Shown piece after piece: positions 35,650 to 42,837 of a stretch of 64,000 bases of DNA. Both the position numbers and the translations under genes were made by a program. Position 1 is the first letter of the stretch, and the number at the start of each line of letters is the position of its first letter. The stretch spans positions 1,674,001-1,738,000 of the forward strand of contig NZ_CP091508.1 of assembly GCF_022870865.1 (NCBI RefSeq), read 5' to 3'. The notes below the pieces were generated by a model, which did no database searches, was not told the DNA's origin, and saw nothing but the letters and a program-made list of their open reading frames with translations. The stretch comes from Uruburuella testudinis (lineage in GTDB: Bacteria; Pseudomonadota; Gammaproteobacteria; Burkholderiales; Neisseriaceae).

Positions 35650-36942
35650 ATGAATTTTTCTTCTCCTCTGCCGGCCGCCGAACGATGGCGCCACATCATG
35701 CGCTTTTGCCCCGGCGAAGGCCGTGTATTGGCTTGGTCTTTTGTTTACGTGTTTGTGCTGTTTGTGGCTTATTACGTGATGCGCCCGATACGCGATGAAT
35801 TGGGTGTAGCCGGCGGCATCGGCAATCTGCCGTGGCTGTTTACCGGCACCCTGCTGGCCATGCTGGCGGCAAACCCTTTGTTTTCGATGTTGGTCAAACG
35901 CTGGCCGCGCCGCAAATTCGTGACCGTGGCTTATCGTTTTTTCACGCTGAATCTGTTGCTGTTTGCAGCGGCGTTGGCGCTAACGGATGATGTGCAGCAG
36001 CAATGGGCCGGACGGGTGTTTTTTATCTGGTTGTCGGTATTCAACCTGTTTGTGGTATCGGTGTTTTGGTCGCTGATGGTGGATGTGTTCGACAGCGAGC
36101 AAAGCAAACGCCTGTTTGGTTTGCTCGCCGCCGGTGCCACGCTGGGCGGTTTGGCCGGCTCGGCTTTAACCGCCAATCTGATTGCGCCTTTAGGGCCGGT
36201 GGGGTTGCTGCTGCTGGCGGCTGTTTTGCTGGAAACGGCGGTTTTTGCGGCCAAAAAGCTGTTGCAACAGCATACCCGCACCGCACCGCAGGCAGAAGAA
36301 ATTATCGGCGGCAGTGTGTTTGCCGGCATAGCGCACACCTTCCGTTCGCCTTATCTGCTGGCCATTTCGGCATTTATTTTGCTGTATTCGATTACCTCGA
36401 CGCTGCTGTATTTCCAGCAGGCGGAAATTGCCGGCGCCTACTTCAGCGACCGTGCCGCCCGCACGGCGTTTTTCGCCCACATTGATTTATGGGTCAACGG
36501 CCTGACGCTGTTGTGCCAATTGTTCCTCACCGGCCGTATGGTGCGCCGCTTAGGGATGGTGGTTGTGTTGTGCGTGCTGCCGGCGCTGAGCACGGCCGGT
36601 TTTGCCATGTTGGCAGCGGCGCCTTCCATCGGCGTATTTGTGGCGGTGCAAGTGGCGCGGCGGGTGAGCAATTTTGCCTTTGCCCGCCCTGCCCGCGAAA
36701 TGCTGTTTACCCGCCTGCCCCGCGAAGACCGCTATAAAGCCAAAAATTTTATCGACACCGTGGTCTACCGCAGCGGCGATCAGGTGGGCAGCTGGGGCTA
36801 TGCAGGTCTGGGCGCGCTGGGCATGGCCATACCCGCCATTGCCCTACTGGCCGTGCCGGTGTGTGCGTTGTGGATGGGGCTGAGCGTGTGGTTGGGCAGG
36901 CAGCAAAACCGGCAGCCGTCTGAAACACCGCCGCATTCATGA
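35650..36942 (+). CDS. MFS/NTT-like membrane transporter
   Basis: 430 residues with about 12 membrane helices. The segment VAYYVMRPIRDELGVAGG near residue 35 is characteristic of the COG3202-type carriers related to ATP/ADP (NTP/NDP) translocases, and is also found in free-living proteobacteria, where the substrate is unknown. A conserved FWSLMVDVFDSEQSKRLFGLLAAGATLGGLAGS motif follows. The gene stands alone between a MITE and a family C repeat. Calling it an ATP/ADP exchanger would go beyond the evidence. Confidence 0.82.
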   Translation: MNFSSPLPAAERWRHIMRFCPGEGRVLAWSFVYVFVLFVAYYVMRPIRDELGVAGGIGNLPWLFTGTLLAMLAANPLFSMLVKRWPRRKFVTVAYRFFTLNLLLFAAALALTDDVQQQWAGRVFFIWLSVFNLFVVSVFWSLMVDVFDSEQSKRLFGLLAAGATLGGLAGSALTANLIAPLGPVGLLLLAAVLLETAVFAAKKLLQQHTRTAPQAEEIIGGSVFAGIAHTFRSPYLLAISAFILLYSITSTLLYFQQAEIAGAYFSDRAARTAFFAHIDLWVNGLTLLCQLFLTGRMVRRLGMVVVLCVLPALSTAGFAMLAAAPSIGVFVAVQVARRVSNFAFARPAREMLFTRLPREDRYKAKNFIDTVVYRSGDQVGSWGYAGLGALGMAIPAIALLAVPVCALWMGLSVWLGRQQNRQPSETPPHS

Positions 36943-37033
36943 ATACTGCTCATAACCAAATGCAGATTTACCCGGCTAATCAAGAGGCGGCAGCTTCTTT
37001 ATCATAGGATGAACCATTCGAAATTGATGAAAC

Positions 37034-37101
37034 ATAGTGAAATGAATAAAAATGCTGCGGTGTTGCGGCGCCTTGTATCACTGCTTTCTTCATTCCACTA
37101 T
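37034..37101. repeat. Family C short inverted-repeat element
   Basis: ATAGTGAAATGAA and TTCATTCCACTAT bound 68 bp. Its reverse complement matches the copy at 3715-3790 (GTGATACAA...GCAACACCG.AGCA). It is non-coding. Confidence 0.68.
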
Positions 37102-37169
37102 GGCTTTGCAATCAAGCAACCCGACAGGCCGTCTGAAACACGGCTACAGATTTATCAAAGGAGGCCATG

Positions 37170-37946
37170 ATGTCTTATACCCGTCGTAATACTTTGAAAA
37201 TGCTGGCCGGTATCGCCGCTTTAGGCGTGCTGCCCTCTTGCCATGCCGCCCCTGCCGACAATGGCCGCAACGCGGCTGCTGCCGCTACCCATGACGCGGC
37301 TGCTGCTGCGCCCGCAGCCGGCCGGCCGCTCAAAATCGGCATCATCGGTGCCGGCTGGCTGGGCGGCACAGTGGGGCGCATTTGGGTGAAAGCCGGGCAT
37401 GAAGTGATGTTTTCCGCCCGTAATCTGGATAAAGTGCGCCGCGATATTCAGGGCTTGGGCGCCCGTGCCCGCGTCGGCACCCCCAAAGAAGCGGCGGCAT
37501 TCGGCGATGTGTTGCTGTTTGCCGTACCTTATACTGCCATGGATCAGCTGGGCAAAGATTTGGCGCCCGAAATCCGCGGCAAAATCGTATTGGATGCCAC
37601 CAACACCAACGGCAGCGATCCGCGCGTACAGCAGGAAGCCGGCGGCAATGTGGCGGTAATGAGCAGTATTCTGCTGCCCGACACCCGCTTGGTGCGCGCT
37701 TTCAGTTGTGTTGATGCCACTCAGATTGAAGCTTCGTTTGAACGCGGCGGCCGCAACCCGCTGGCCGTGCCGATTGCCGGCGATGATGCCCAAGCGCTGG
37801 CCACTGCCGAACAATTGGTGCGCGATACTCATTGCGTGCCCGTTTCGGTGGGCGGTTTGGCCAATGCGGTGAAATTTCAACGCGGCTCGGCTGCATTCCG
37901 CAACCACACCAACGAAGCGGAAATGCGCCGGATTTTAGGCGTATAA
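37170..37946 (+). CDS. Exported NADP-binding protein, F420-oxidoreductase-like
   Basis: 258 residues. The N-terminus MSYTRRNTLKMLAGIAALGVLPSCHA has a twin-arginine motif and a possible lipid-anchor Cys, then an Ala-rich spacer. The body resembles the NADP-dependent F420 reductase fold: IGIIGAGWLGGTVGRIWVKAGHEVMFSARN, LFAVPY and VLDATN. Neisseria is not known to make F420, so it likely uses another partner. A cofactor-binding enzyme exported folded fits the Tat route. AAAGGAGG lies just before; the adjacent ATG 37167 is too close to it. Confidence 0.85.
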   Translation: MSYTRRNTLKMLAGIAALGVLPSCHAAPADNGRNAAAAATHDAAAAAPAAGRPLKIGIIGAGWLGGTVGRIWVKAGHEVMFSARNLDKVRRDIQGLGARARVGTPKEAAAFGDVLLFAVPYTAMDQLGKDLAPEIRGKIVLDATNTNGSDPRVQQEAGGNVAVMSSILLPDTRLVRAFSCVDATQIEASFERGGRNPLAVPIAGDDAQALATAEQLVRDTHCVPVSVGGLANAVKFQRGSAAFRNHTNEAEMRRILGV

Positions 37947-37952
37947 AGTTTG

Positions 37953-37982
37953 AGGCCGTCTGAAAACGGCTTCAGACGGCCT
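37953..37982 (+). terminator. Inverted DUS terminator
   Basis: AGGCCGTCTGAA and TTCAGACGGCCT with a 6-nt loop, directly after the F420-like gene. Confidence 0.8.
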
Positions 37983-38097
37983 CTGTAAAACAATTGACAA
38001 ACAAATGCTGCACAACAGCTTTACAAGGCTCCGACAAGCTCCGCCGCTCGGATTTAACGGTTTAGCAATCGCCCTATCATCAGACAAGGAAGAAAAC

Positions 38098-38970
38098 ATG
38101 AAACTGCCCCTTCTTTTTTCAGGCGGCCTGTTGGCGCTGCTTTCTGCCTGTTCGCAAGCCGAAAACATCACGCCTGCCGCTCCGATGCCGTCTGAAACAC
38201 CGCCGCAGACAGCCGCCGCACCCGCCTCGGTATACACCAACAGCATCGGCATGAAATTTGTGGCGGTGCCGGCCGGCAGCTTTCTGATGGGCTCGGCAGC
38301 AGCCGATTCGGCAGCTTTTGATGTTGAAAAACCACAACACCGCGTTACCCTCAGCCAACCGTTTTACATCGGGCAGTATGAAGTTACCCAAGCCGACTGG
38401 GAGCGGGTGATGGGAGAAGGCCCGTTTGCCCGCAGCCGCTCCAACCCCTATTACAGCCTGCCCGGCATGGCCGCACGAATTACCAGGCCCAACCACCCGG
38501 CCACCGTTTCATGGCAGGATGCGCAAGAATTTATCGCCAAACTCAATGCCTTGGAGCAAACCACCCGCTACCGTCTGCCTACCGAAGCCGAATGGGAATA
38601 CGCCGCCCGCGCAGGCACGCAAAGCGCGTATTCTTTCGGCAACAATGAAGCCGATTTGGGGCGCTATGCCTGGTTTGGCGAAAACTTTACCGGCGGCGGC
38701 TCCCATCCGGTCGGCCAAAAGCTGCCCAACGCCTGGGGCCTGTATGACATGCACGGCAATGCTTGGGAATGGGTGAACGACTGGTTCACGCCCTACACCG
38801 CCGCCGCACAAACCGATCCGCAAGGCGCCGCTTCCGGCAGCGATAAAACCGTTCGCGGCGGCAGCTGGCACCGCACCGCCACCAGTTGGCGCGTGGCCTT
38901 CCGCAAACCTTATCCGATTGATTACCGCGGCATCAGCGTCGGCTTCCGATTGGCGATGGATGCACCATGA
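38098..38970 (+). CDS. SUMF1/formylglycine-generating-enzyme-like lipoprotein
   Basis: 290 residues from ATG 38098 (GGAAGAAAAC before it). Signal MKLPLLFSGGLLALLSACSQ has the lipobox LSAC (Cys18). The SUMF1 domain (about 50-290) shows SFLMGS, YEVTQADWERVM, TRYRLPTEAEWEYAARAG, GLYDMHGNAWEWVNDW and RGGSW...GFRLAM. The catalytic Cys pair of true formylglycine enzymes is absent from the RGGSWHRTATSWRVAFRK segment, so it is likely a PvdO-like or binding homologue. A DUS encodes the MPSETPP linker after the lipid anchor. Confidence 0.88.
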   Translation: MKLPLLFSGGLLALLSACSQAENITPAAPMPSETPPQTAAAPASVYTNSIGMKFVAVPAGSFLMGSAAADSAAFDVEKPQHRVTLSQPFYIGQYEVTQADWERVMGEGPFARSRSNPYYSLPGMAARITRPNHPATVSWQDAQEFIAKLNALEQTTRYRLPTEAEWEYAARAGTQSAYSFGNNEADLGRYAWFGENFTGGGSHPVGQKLPNAWGLYDMHGNAWEWVNDWFTPYTAAAQTDPQGAASGSDKTVRGGSWHRTATSWRVAFRKPYPIDYRGISVGFRLAMDAP

Positions 38971-38980
38971 GGCCGTCTGA

Positions 38981-39055
38981 TACTCATTCAAAAAAGCAAG
39001 CAAGGCGGCGAACCGAAAACAATACGCGCCGTCAGGTTATTTTGGTAAATAGGCA
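38981..39055. repeat. Diverged family B element
   Basis: TACTCATTCAAAAAAGCAAG and GGTTATTTTGGTAAATAGGCA are degenerate family B ends enclosing a short GC-rich centre. Confidence 0.5.
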
Positions 39056-39088
39056 TGAAAACAAGGCCGTCTGAAAGCAGGCAACATC

Positions 39089-39691
39089 ATGAAACGTTTA
39101 TACCCATTATTATTTGCAGGCATCATGCTGTCTGCGCCGCCATTCAGCAGCGCCCAACCGCCGAGGCCGTCTGAAAACCACAAGCCTTTGGTTGTCTACC
39201 TCAGCCGCACCCAAAACACCGCCGCCCTCGCCCGCATCATCCAACAGCAGACCGGCGCCGATTTGGCCGTGTTGGAAACACAAACGCCCTACCCGCAAAA
39301 CTACCGCGCGGCCGTGGCGCAGGTTGCGCGTGAAAACGAGCACGGCTATCTGCCGCCGCTCAAACCGCTGCCGCATCAGCCCGCGCACTATCAAACCGTT
39401 TACCTCGGCTTTCCCGTGTGGGATATGCAGCTGCCGCCGCCGGTTAAAAGCTGGCTCGCACAAACTGATTTACGCGGCAAAACCGTGCACCCCTTCGCCA
39501 CTCATGCCGGTTACGGCGCAGGCAGCAGCTTTGCAGATGTCAAACGCCTGTGCCGGGGCTGCACCGTTTCAGACGGCCTGAGCATGCAAGGCGGCCGGGA
39601 GCGCGACGGTATTTTGTTGGTCATACAAGGCCGCAAAGCCGCCGATGCCGGGCAACAAATCAGCAACTGGTTGAAGCAGTTGCAAAAATAA
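39089..39691 (+). CDS. Exported flavodoxin-like protein
   Basis: 200 residues. A Sec signal peptide MKRLYPLLFAGIMLSAPPFS ends about SSA-Q (residue 22), then a DUS-encoded RPSEN linker and a flavodoxin domain: VVYLSRTQNTAALARIIQQQTG (phosphate loop, STRT-like), TVYLGFPVWDMQLPPPVKSWL and THAGYGAGSSFADVK. FMN redox proteins are normally cytoplasmic, so export is unusual. A partner may be the neighbouring exported NADP-binding protein, but this is inference. It has a second DUS inside the gene (VSDGL). Confidence 0.85.
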   Translation: MKRLYPLLFAGIMLSAPPFSSAQPPRPSENHKPLVVYLSRTQNTAALARIIQQQTGADLAVLETQTPYPQNYRAAVAQVARENEHGYLPPLKPLPHQPAHYQTVYLGFPVWDMQLPPPVKSWLAQTDLRGKTVHPFATHAGYGAGSSFADVKRLCRGCTVSDGLSMQGGRERDGILLVIQGRKAADAGQQISNWLKQLQK

Positions 39692-39768
39692 TCAATCACA
39701 CTATCAAACCGATGCTGCCGACATAACCGTACAGGCGGCGGGTTGTCATAAAGAAAGAAGGTTATCCC

Positions 39769-40599
39769 ATGAAACAAGTCACTGTTGTTATCGGTTCGGG
39801 CGCCATCGCCCAAGCCATCGCCCGCCGCGTGAGCACAGGCAAACATATTTTACTGGCCGACATCCAGCCCGAGCATGCCGAAAGTGCCGCCAAAATCCTG
39901 CGCGAAGCCGGTTTTGAAGCGAGCACCGCCACGGTGGATGTGGCCGGGCGCGCTTCCGTGCAGGCTTTGGCCGAACGCGCCGCCGCGCTGGGCGACATCA
40001 CCGGCGTGATCCACACCGCCGGGCTGTCTCCCTCGCAAGCCGCACCGCAAGATATTCTTAAGGTCGATTTATACGGCACCGCCGTGGTGTTCGACGAATT
40101 CGGCAAAGTGATTGCCGCCGGCGGCTCGGGCGTGGTCATCGGTTCGCAATCCGGCCACCGCCTGGCAGTAGACGAGCTTACCCAAGCGCAAGCCGATGCC
40201 TTGGCTACCCTGCCCGCCGAAGATTTGTGTTCGCTGCCGTTTGTGCAGCAAATCGACAACAGCCTGCGCGCCTACCAAATCGCCAAACGCGGCAATGCCT
40301 TACGCGTGCAATACGAAGCCGTACGCTGGGGCAGGCGCGGCGCACGCATCAACTGCATCAGCGCCGGCATCGTGTTTACCCCGCTGGCTTACGATGAATT
40401 GAACAGCCCCGAGCGCGGCGCCTTTTACCGCAATATGCTGGCAAAATCCCCCGTAGGCCGCGGTGGCACGCCCGATGAAATCGGTGCGCTGGCTGCGCTG
40501 TTGTTCGGCCCCGAAGGCGGCTACATCAGCGGCAGCGACATCCTCATCGACGGCGGCGCCACGGCATCGTATCACTACGGCGAGCTGAAACCGCAATAA
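39769..40599 (+). CDS. SDR-family oxidoreductase
   Basis: 276 residues, classical SDR. The nucleotide-binding start is VVIGSGAIAQAIARRV, VIHTAGLSP is in the NNAG position, and the catalytic Tyr-Lys is YQIAKRGNALRVQ. RINCISAGIVFTPL is followed by GGYISGSDILIDGGATA at the C-terminus, typical of 3-oxoacyl or sugar/steroid-type reductases. The substrate is unknown. No signal peptide. It is preceded by a GAAGG ribosome site at ATG 39769. Confidence 0.86.
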   Translation: MKQVTVVIGSGAIAQAIARRVSTGKHILLADIQPEHAESAAKILREAGFEASTATVDVAGRASVQALAERAAALGDITGVIHTAGLSPSQAAPQDILKVDLYGTAVVFDEFGKVIAAGGSGVVIGSQSGHRLAVDELTQAQADALATLPAEDLCSLPFVQQIDNSLRAYQIAKRGNALRVQYEAVRWGRRGARINCISAGIVFTPLAYDELNSPERGAFYRNMLAKSPVGRGGTPDEIGALAALLFGPEGGYISGSDILIDGGATASYHYGELKPQ

Positions 40600-40647
40600 A
40601 TCCATCTGCGGATAATCAGACGGCTTGAAACGGAAAACCAATAGTTG

Positions 40648-40707
40648 AGGCCGTCTGAAAAGTTTACTAATCAAATCATATTCCTGCAATTTGATTTCAG
40701 ACGGCCT
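40648..40707. terminator. Widely spaced inverted DUS pair
   Basis: AGGCCGTCTGAA (40648-40659) and TTCAGACGGCCT (40696-40707). TAATCAAAT...ATTTGATT lengthens the inner stem. It follows the SDR gene. Confidence 0.6.
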
Positions 40708-40822
40708 GATACCGGTATACAGGTTCAAAATAAGTACAGCGAAACCCATTTTATGCAGCAATCGCCGTTTGATTCGCCCCTTTGGCTGATTTGATTGAAT
40801 GCTATTGATTTAAGGAAGCACG

Positions 40823-41365
40823 ATGAAAATATTGTTCAAACCTGTTCTGATAGCGCTGTCTCTGGCATCCACCGCCATGCCCGCCGCAGCCGAAACCGCA
40901 CCGCAGCTGGCTTTTGCACACGCAGAAACAGCCGAACAACTGATCGAACGTCAGGCCATTCAAGATTTGGTCGATACGTTTTCCAATCTGGCTGATGAAA
41001 AACGGGTAGACGAACAGATGCCGCTGTTTACCGAAAACGCTCAAGTCACCACTTACACCGGCGGGCGGCTGTCGTCCGACTTGCACGGCCGCACCGAAAT
41101 CGGCAATGCCTTCCGCCGGTTTTTGTCGGCCTTCCACACTGTTTATCACTTGAACGGCCAACTCACCGTCCGCTTTACCGGCAAAAACAGCGCCGAAGGC
41201 ATCACTTATTGTGCGGTCAAATTGGTGGGAGAACAGGCGGGCAGACAAGTGTTGCACGAACACAGCGTACGCTATCAGGACACCTATCTGAAAAAAGACG
41301 GCAAATGGCTGATTGCCAAACGGGTTTCCCATTTTATGATCAGCGAAACCCGCCCTCTTGATTGA
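40823..41365 (+). CDS. Exported NTF2/SnoaL-like protein
   Basis: 180 residues with a signal peptide MKILFKPVLIALSLASTAMP cleaved near AAA-E (residue 24). The mature part is a SnoaL-type cone fold: IERQAIQDLVDTFSNLADEKRVDEQMPLFTENAQVTTYTGG, then VYHLNGQLTVRF and HSVRYQDTYLKKDGKWLIAKRVSHF. Such folds serve as isomerases, dehydratases or binding proteins; the role is unknown. It belongs to a run of exported proteins from 37 kb on. Confidence 0.82.
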   Translation: MKILFKPVLIALSLASTAMPAAAETAPQLAFAHAETAEQLIERQAIQDLVDTFSNLADEKRVDEQMPLFTENAQVTTYTGGRLSSDLHGRTEIGNAFRRFLSAFHTVYHLNGQLTVRFTGKNSAEGITYCAVKLVGEQAGRQVLHEHSVRYQDTYLKKDGKWLIAKRVSHFMISETRPLD

Positions 41366-41434
41366 TCTGCCGCCTGATGTTTATGCGACCTTCCGCCCGC
41401 CGACCGGCTGTTTGCATGAATATCAAACCGTATC

Positions 41435-41473
41435 AGGCCGTCTGAAAAACCAAATGGTGCTTTCAGACGGCCT
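41435..41473 (+). terminator. Inverted DUS terminator
   Basis: AGGCCGTCTGAA and TTCAGACGGCCT with a 15-nt loop whose bases can extend the stem (AAACCA / TGGTGCTTT). Confidence 0.7.
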
Positions 41474-41583
41474 GATGTTTCTTTATTAATGAATTATCTT
41501 CATAAGTATATATCGCCTAAATAGATTAATACCAAAAGATTTTAAAGGTAAAATCACCGATATATTTTTGATGAATAATTTAT

Positions 41584-42771
41584 ATGAAAACAACTGCCGC
41601 ACCCGACACGCTTTCTCTGATTCTGATTTTAGGCGCGCTGATGGCCTTTACCTCGCTGTCTACCGATATTTACCTGCCCGCCATGCCGCAGATGTCGGCG
41701 GATTTGCACGGCAATGCAGAATTGACGGTAACGGGCTTTCTCATCGGCTTTGCCGTTGCCCAATTATTTTGGGGGCCGGTGAGCGACCGTATCGGGCGTA
41801 AAAAGCCGTTGTTTGCCGGCATGGTGCTGTTTGCGGCAGGCTCGGTGGGCTGCGCATTATCCGACTCTATCGGCGAAATTGTGTTTTGGCGGGTGTTTCA
41901 AGCCGTGGGCGCCTGCACTGCACCAATGTTGGCGCGGGCGGTGATTCGCGATTTATATGGGCAGGCTCAAGCTGCGCAAATGCTCTCTACGCTAACGGTG
42001 GTGATGGCTGCCGCGCCGATTATCGGGCCGCTGCTCGGCGGGCAAATCATCCGCTTAACATCATGGCATGCGATTTTCTGGCTGCTGGCGCTCATCGGCG
42101 CGGCCATGCTGCCGGCGCTGCTGAAGTTGCCGGAAACCCATCCCGCCGCCAAACGCCGCCGTGAACCTTTATGGCATGCTTTCAGCCACTACGGCGAATT
42201 GTTGGCGAATAAAATATTTATGCGTTATGTGGCCTGCGTGGCGCTGTTTTATACCGCCGCTTATGCATTTATCGTCGGCTCGCCTTTTGTTTATATTGAT
42301 TATTTCGGCATTGATGCGCAACACTACGGCTGGCTGTTTGCCTTGAATATTCTCGGTGTGATGGCGCTGAGCGTGATAAACCGCCGCTTGGTCAACCGTT
42401 TCAGCCTCGATCAGCTGCTGCGCGTTGCCACGACTGTGGCGGCTTTGGCCGGTTTTATCACGGCGCTTTGCGCTTACAGCGGCTTCGGCGGCATTTACGG
42501 CATCGTGCTGCCTGTGTTTGTTTTTTTCGCTACCAACGGCATTATCGCCGCCTGCGCCACCGCTGCCGCATTAAACGGTGTGCCGCATATTGCCGGCGCC
42601 GCCTCGGCTTTAATCGGTTCGCTCCAATACGGCAGCGGCATCGTTTCCTCACTGCTTCTGGCCGCCTTTGCCGACGGCACACCGCAGACGATGGCGCTGA
42701 TTATCGCCGTGTTTGCAGTCGGCAGCATGATAGCGGCACAGCTGCGGCTGCGGCCGTCTGCATCGATTTAA
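41584..42771 (+). CDS. Bcr/CflA-type multidrug efflux MFS transporter
   Basis: 395 residues, 12 helices. The N-terminal LMAFTSLSTDIYLPAMPQMSADL is the Bcr/CflA signature, followed by the MFS motif A GPVSDRIGRKKPL and motif C-like APIIGPLLGGQI. It likely exports bicyclomycin- or chloramphenicol-like drugs or a metabolite by proton antiport in the inner membrane. It converges on putA, with a DUS hairpin between. Confidence 0.87.
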   Translation: MKTTAAPDTLSLILILGALMAFTSLSTDIYLPAMPQMSADLHGNAELTVTGFLIGFAVAQLFWGPVSDRIGRKKPLFAGMVLFAAGSVGCALSDSIGEIVFWRVFQAVGACTAPMLARAVIRDLYGQAQAAQMLSTLTVVMAAAPIIGPLLGGQIIRLTSWHAIFWLLALIGAAMLPALLKLPETHPAAKRRREPLWHAFSHYGELLANKIFMRYVACVALFYTAAYAFIVGSPFVYIDYFGIDAQHYGWLFALNILGVMALSVINRRLVNRFSLDQLLRVATTVAALAGFITALCAYSGFGGIYGIVLPVFVFFATNGIIAACATAAALNGVPHIAGAASALIGSLQYGSGIVSSLLLAAFADGTPQTMALIIAVFAVGSMIAAQLRLRPSASI

Positions 42772-42790
42772 ACATGCCGCCGCAAAGCAA

Positions 42791-42818
42791 AGGCCGTCTG
42801 AAAGGTTTCAGACGGCCT
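42791..42818. terminator. Bidirectional DUS terminator
   Basis: AGGCCGTCTGAA, a GGTT-type 4-nt loop and TTCAGACGGCCT lie between the convergent efflux pump and putA. Confidence 0.85.
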
Positions 42819-42837
42819 CTCTGTTGCCTGTTAATGC

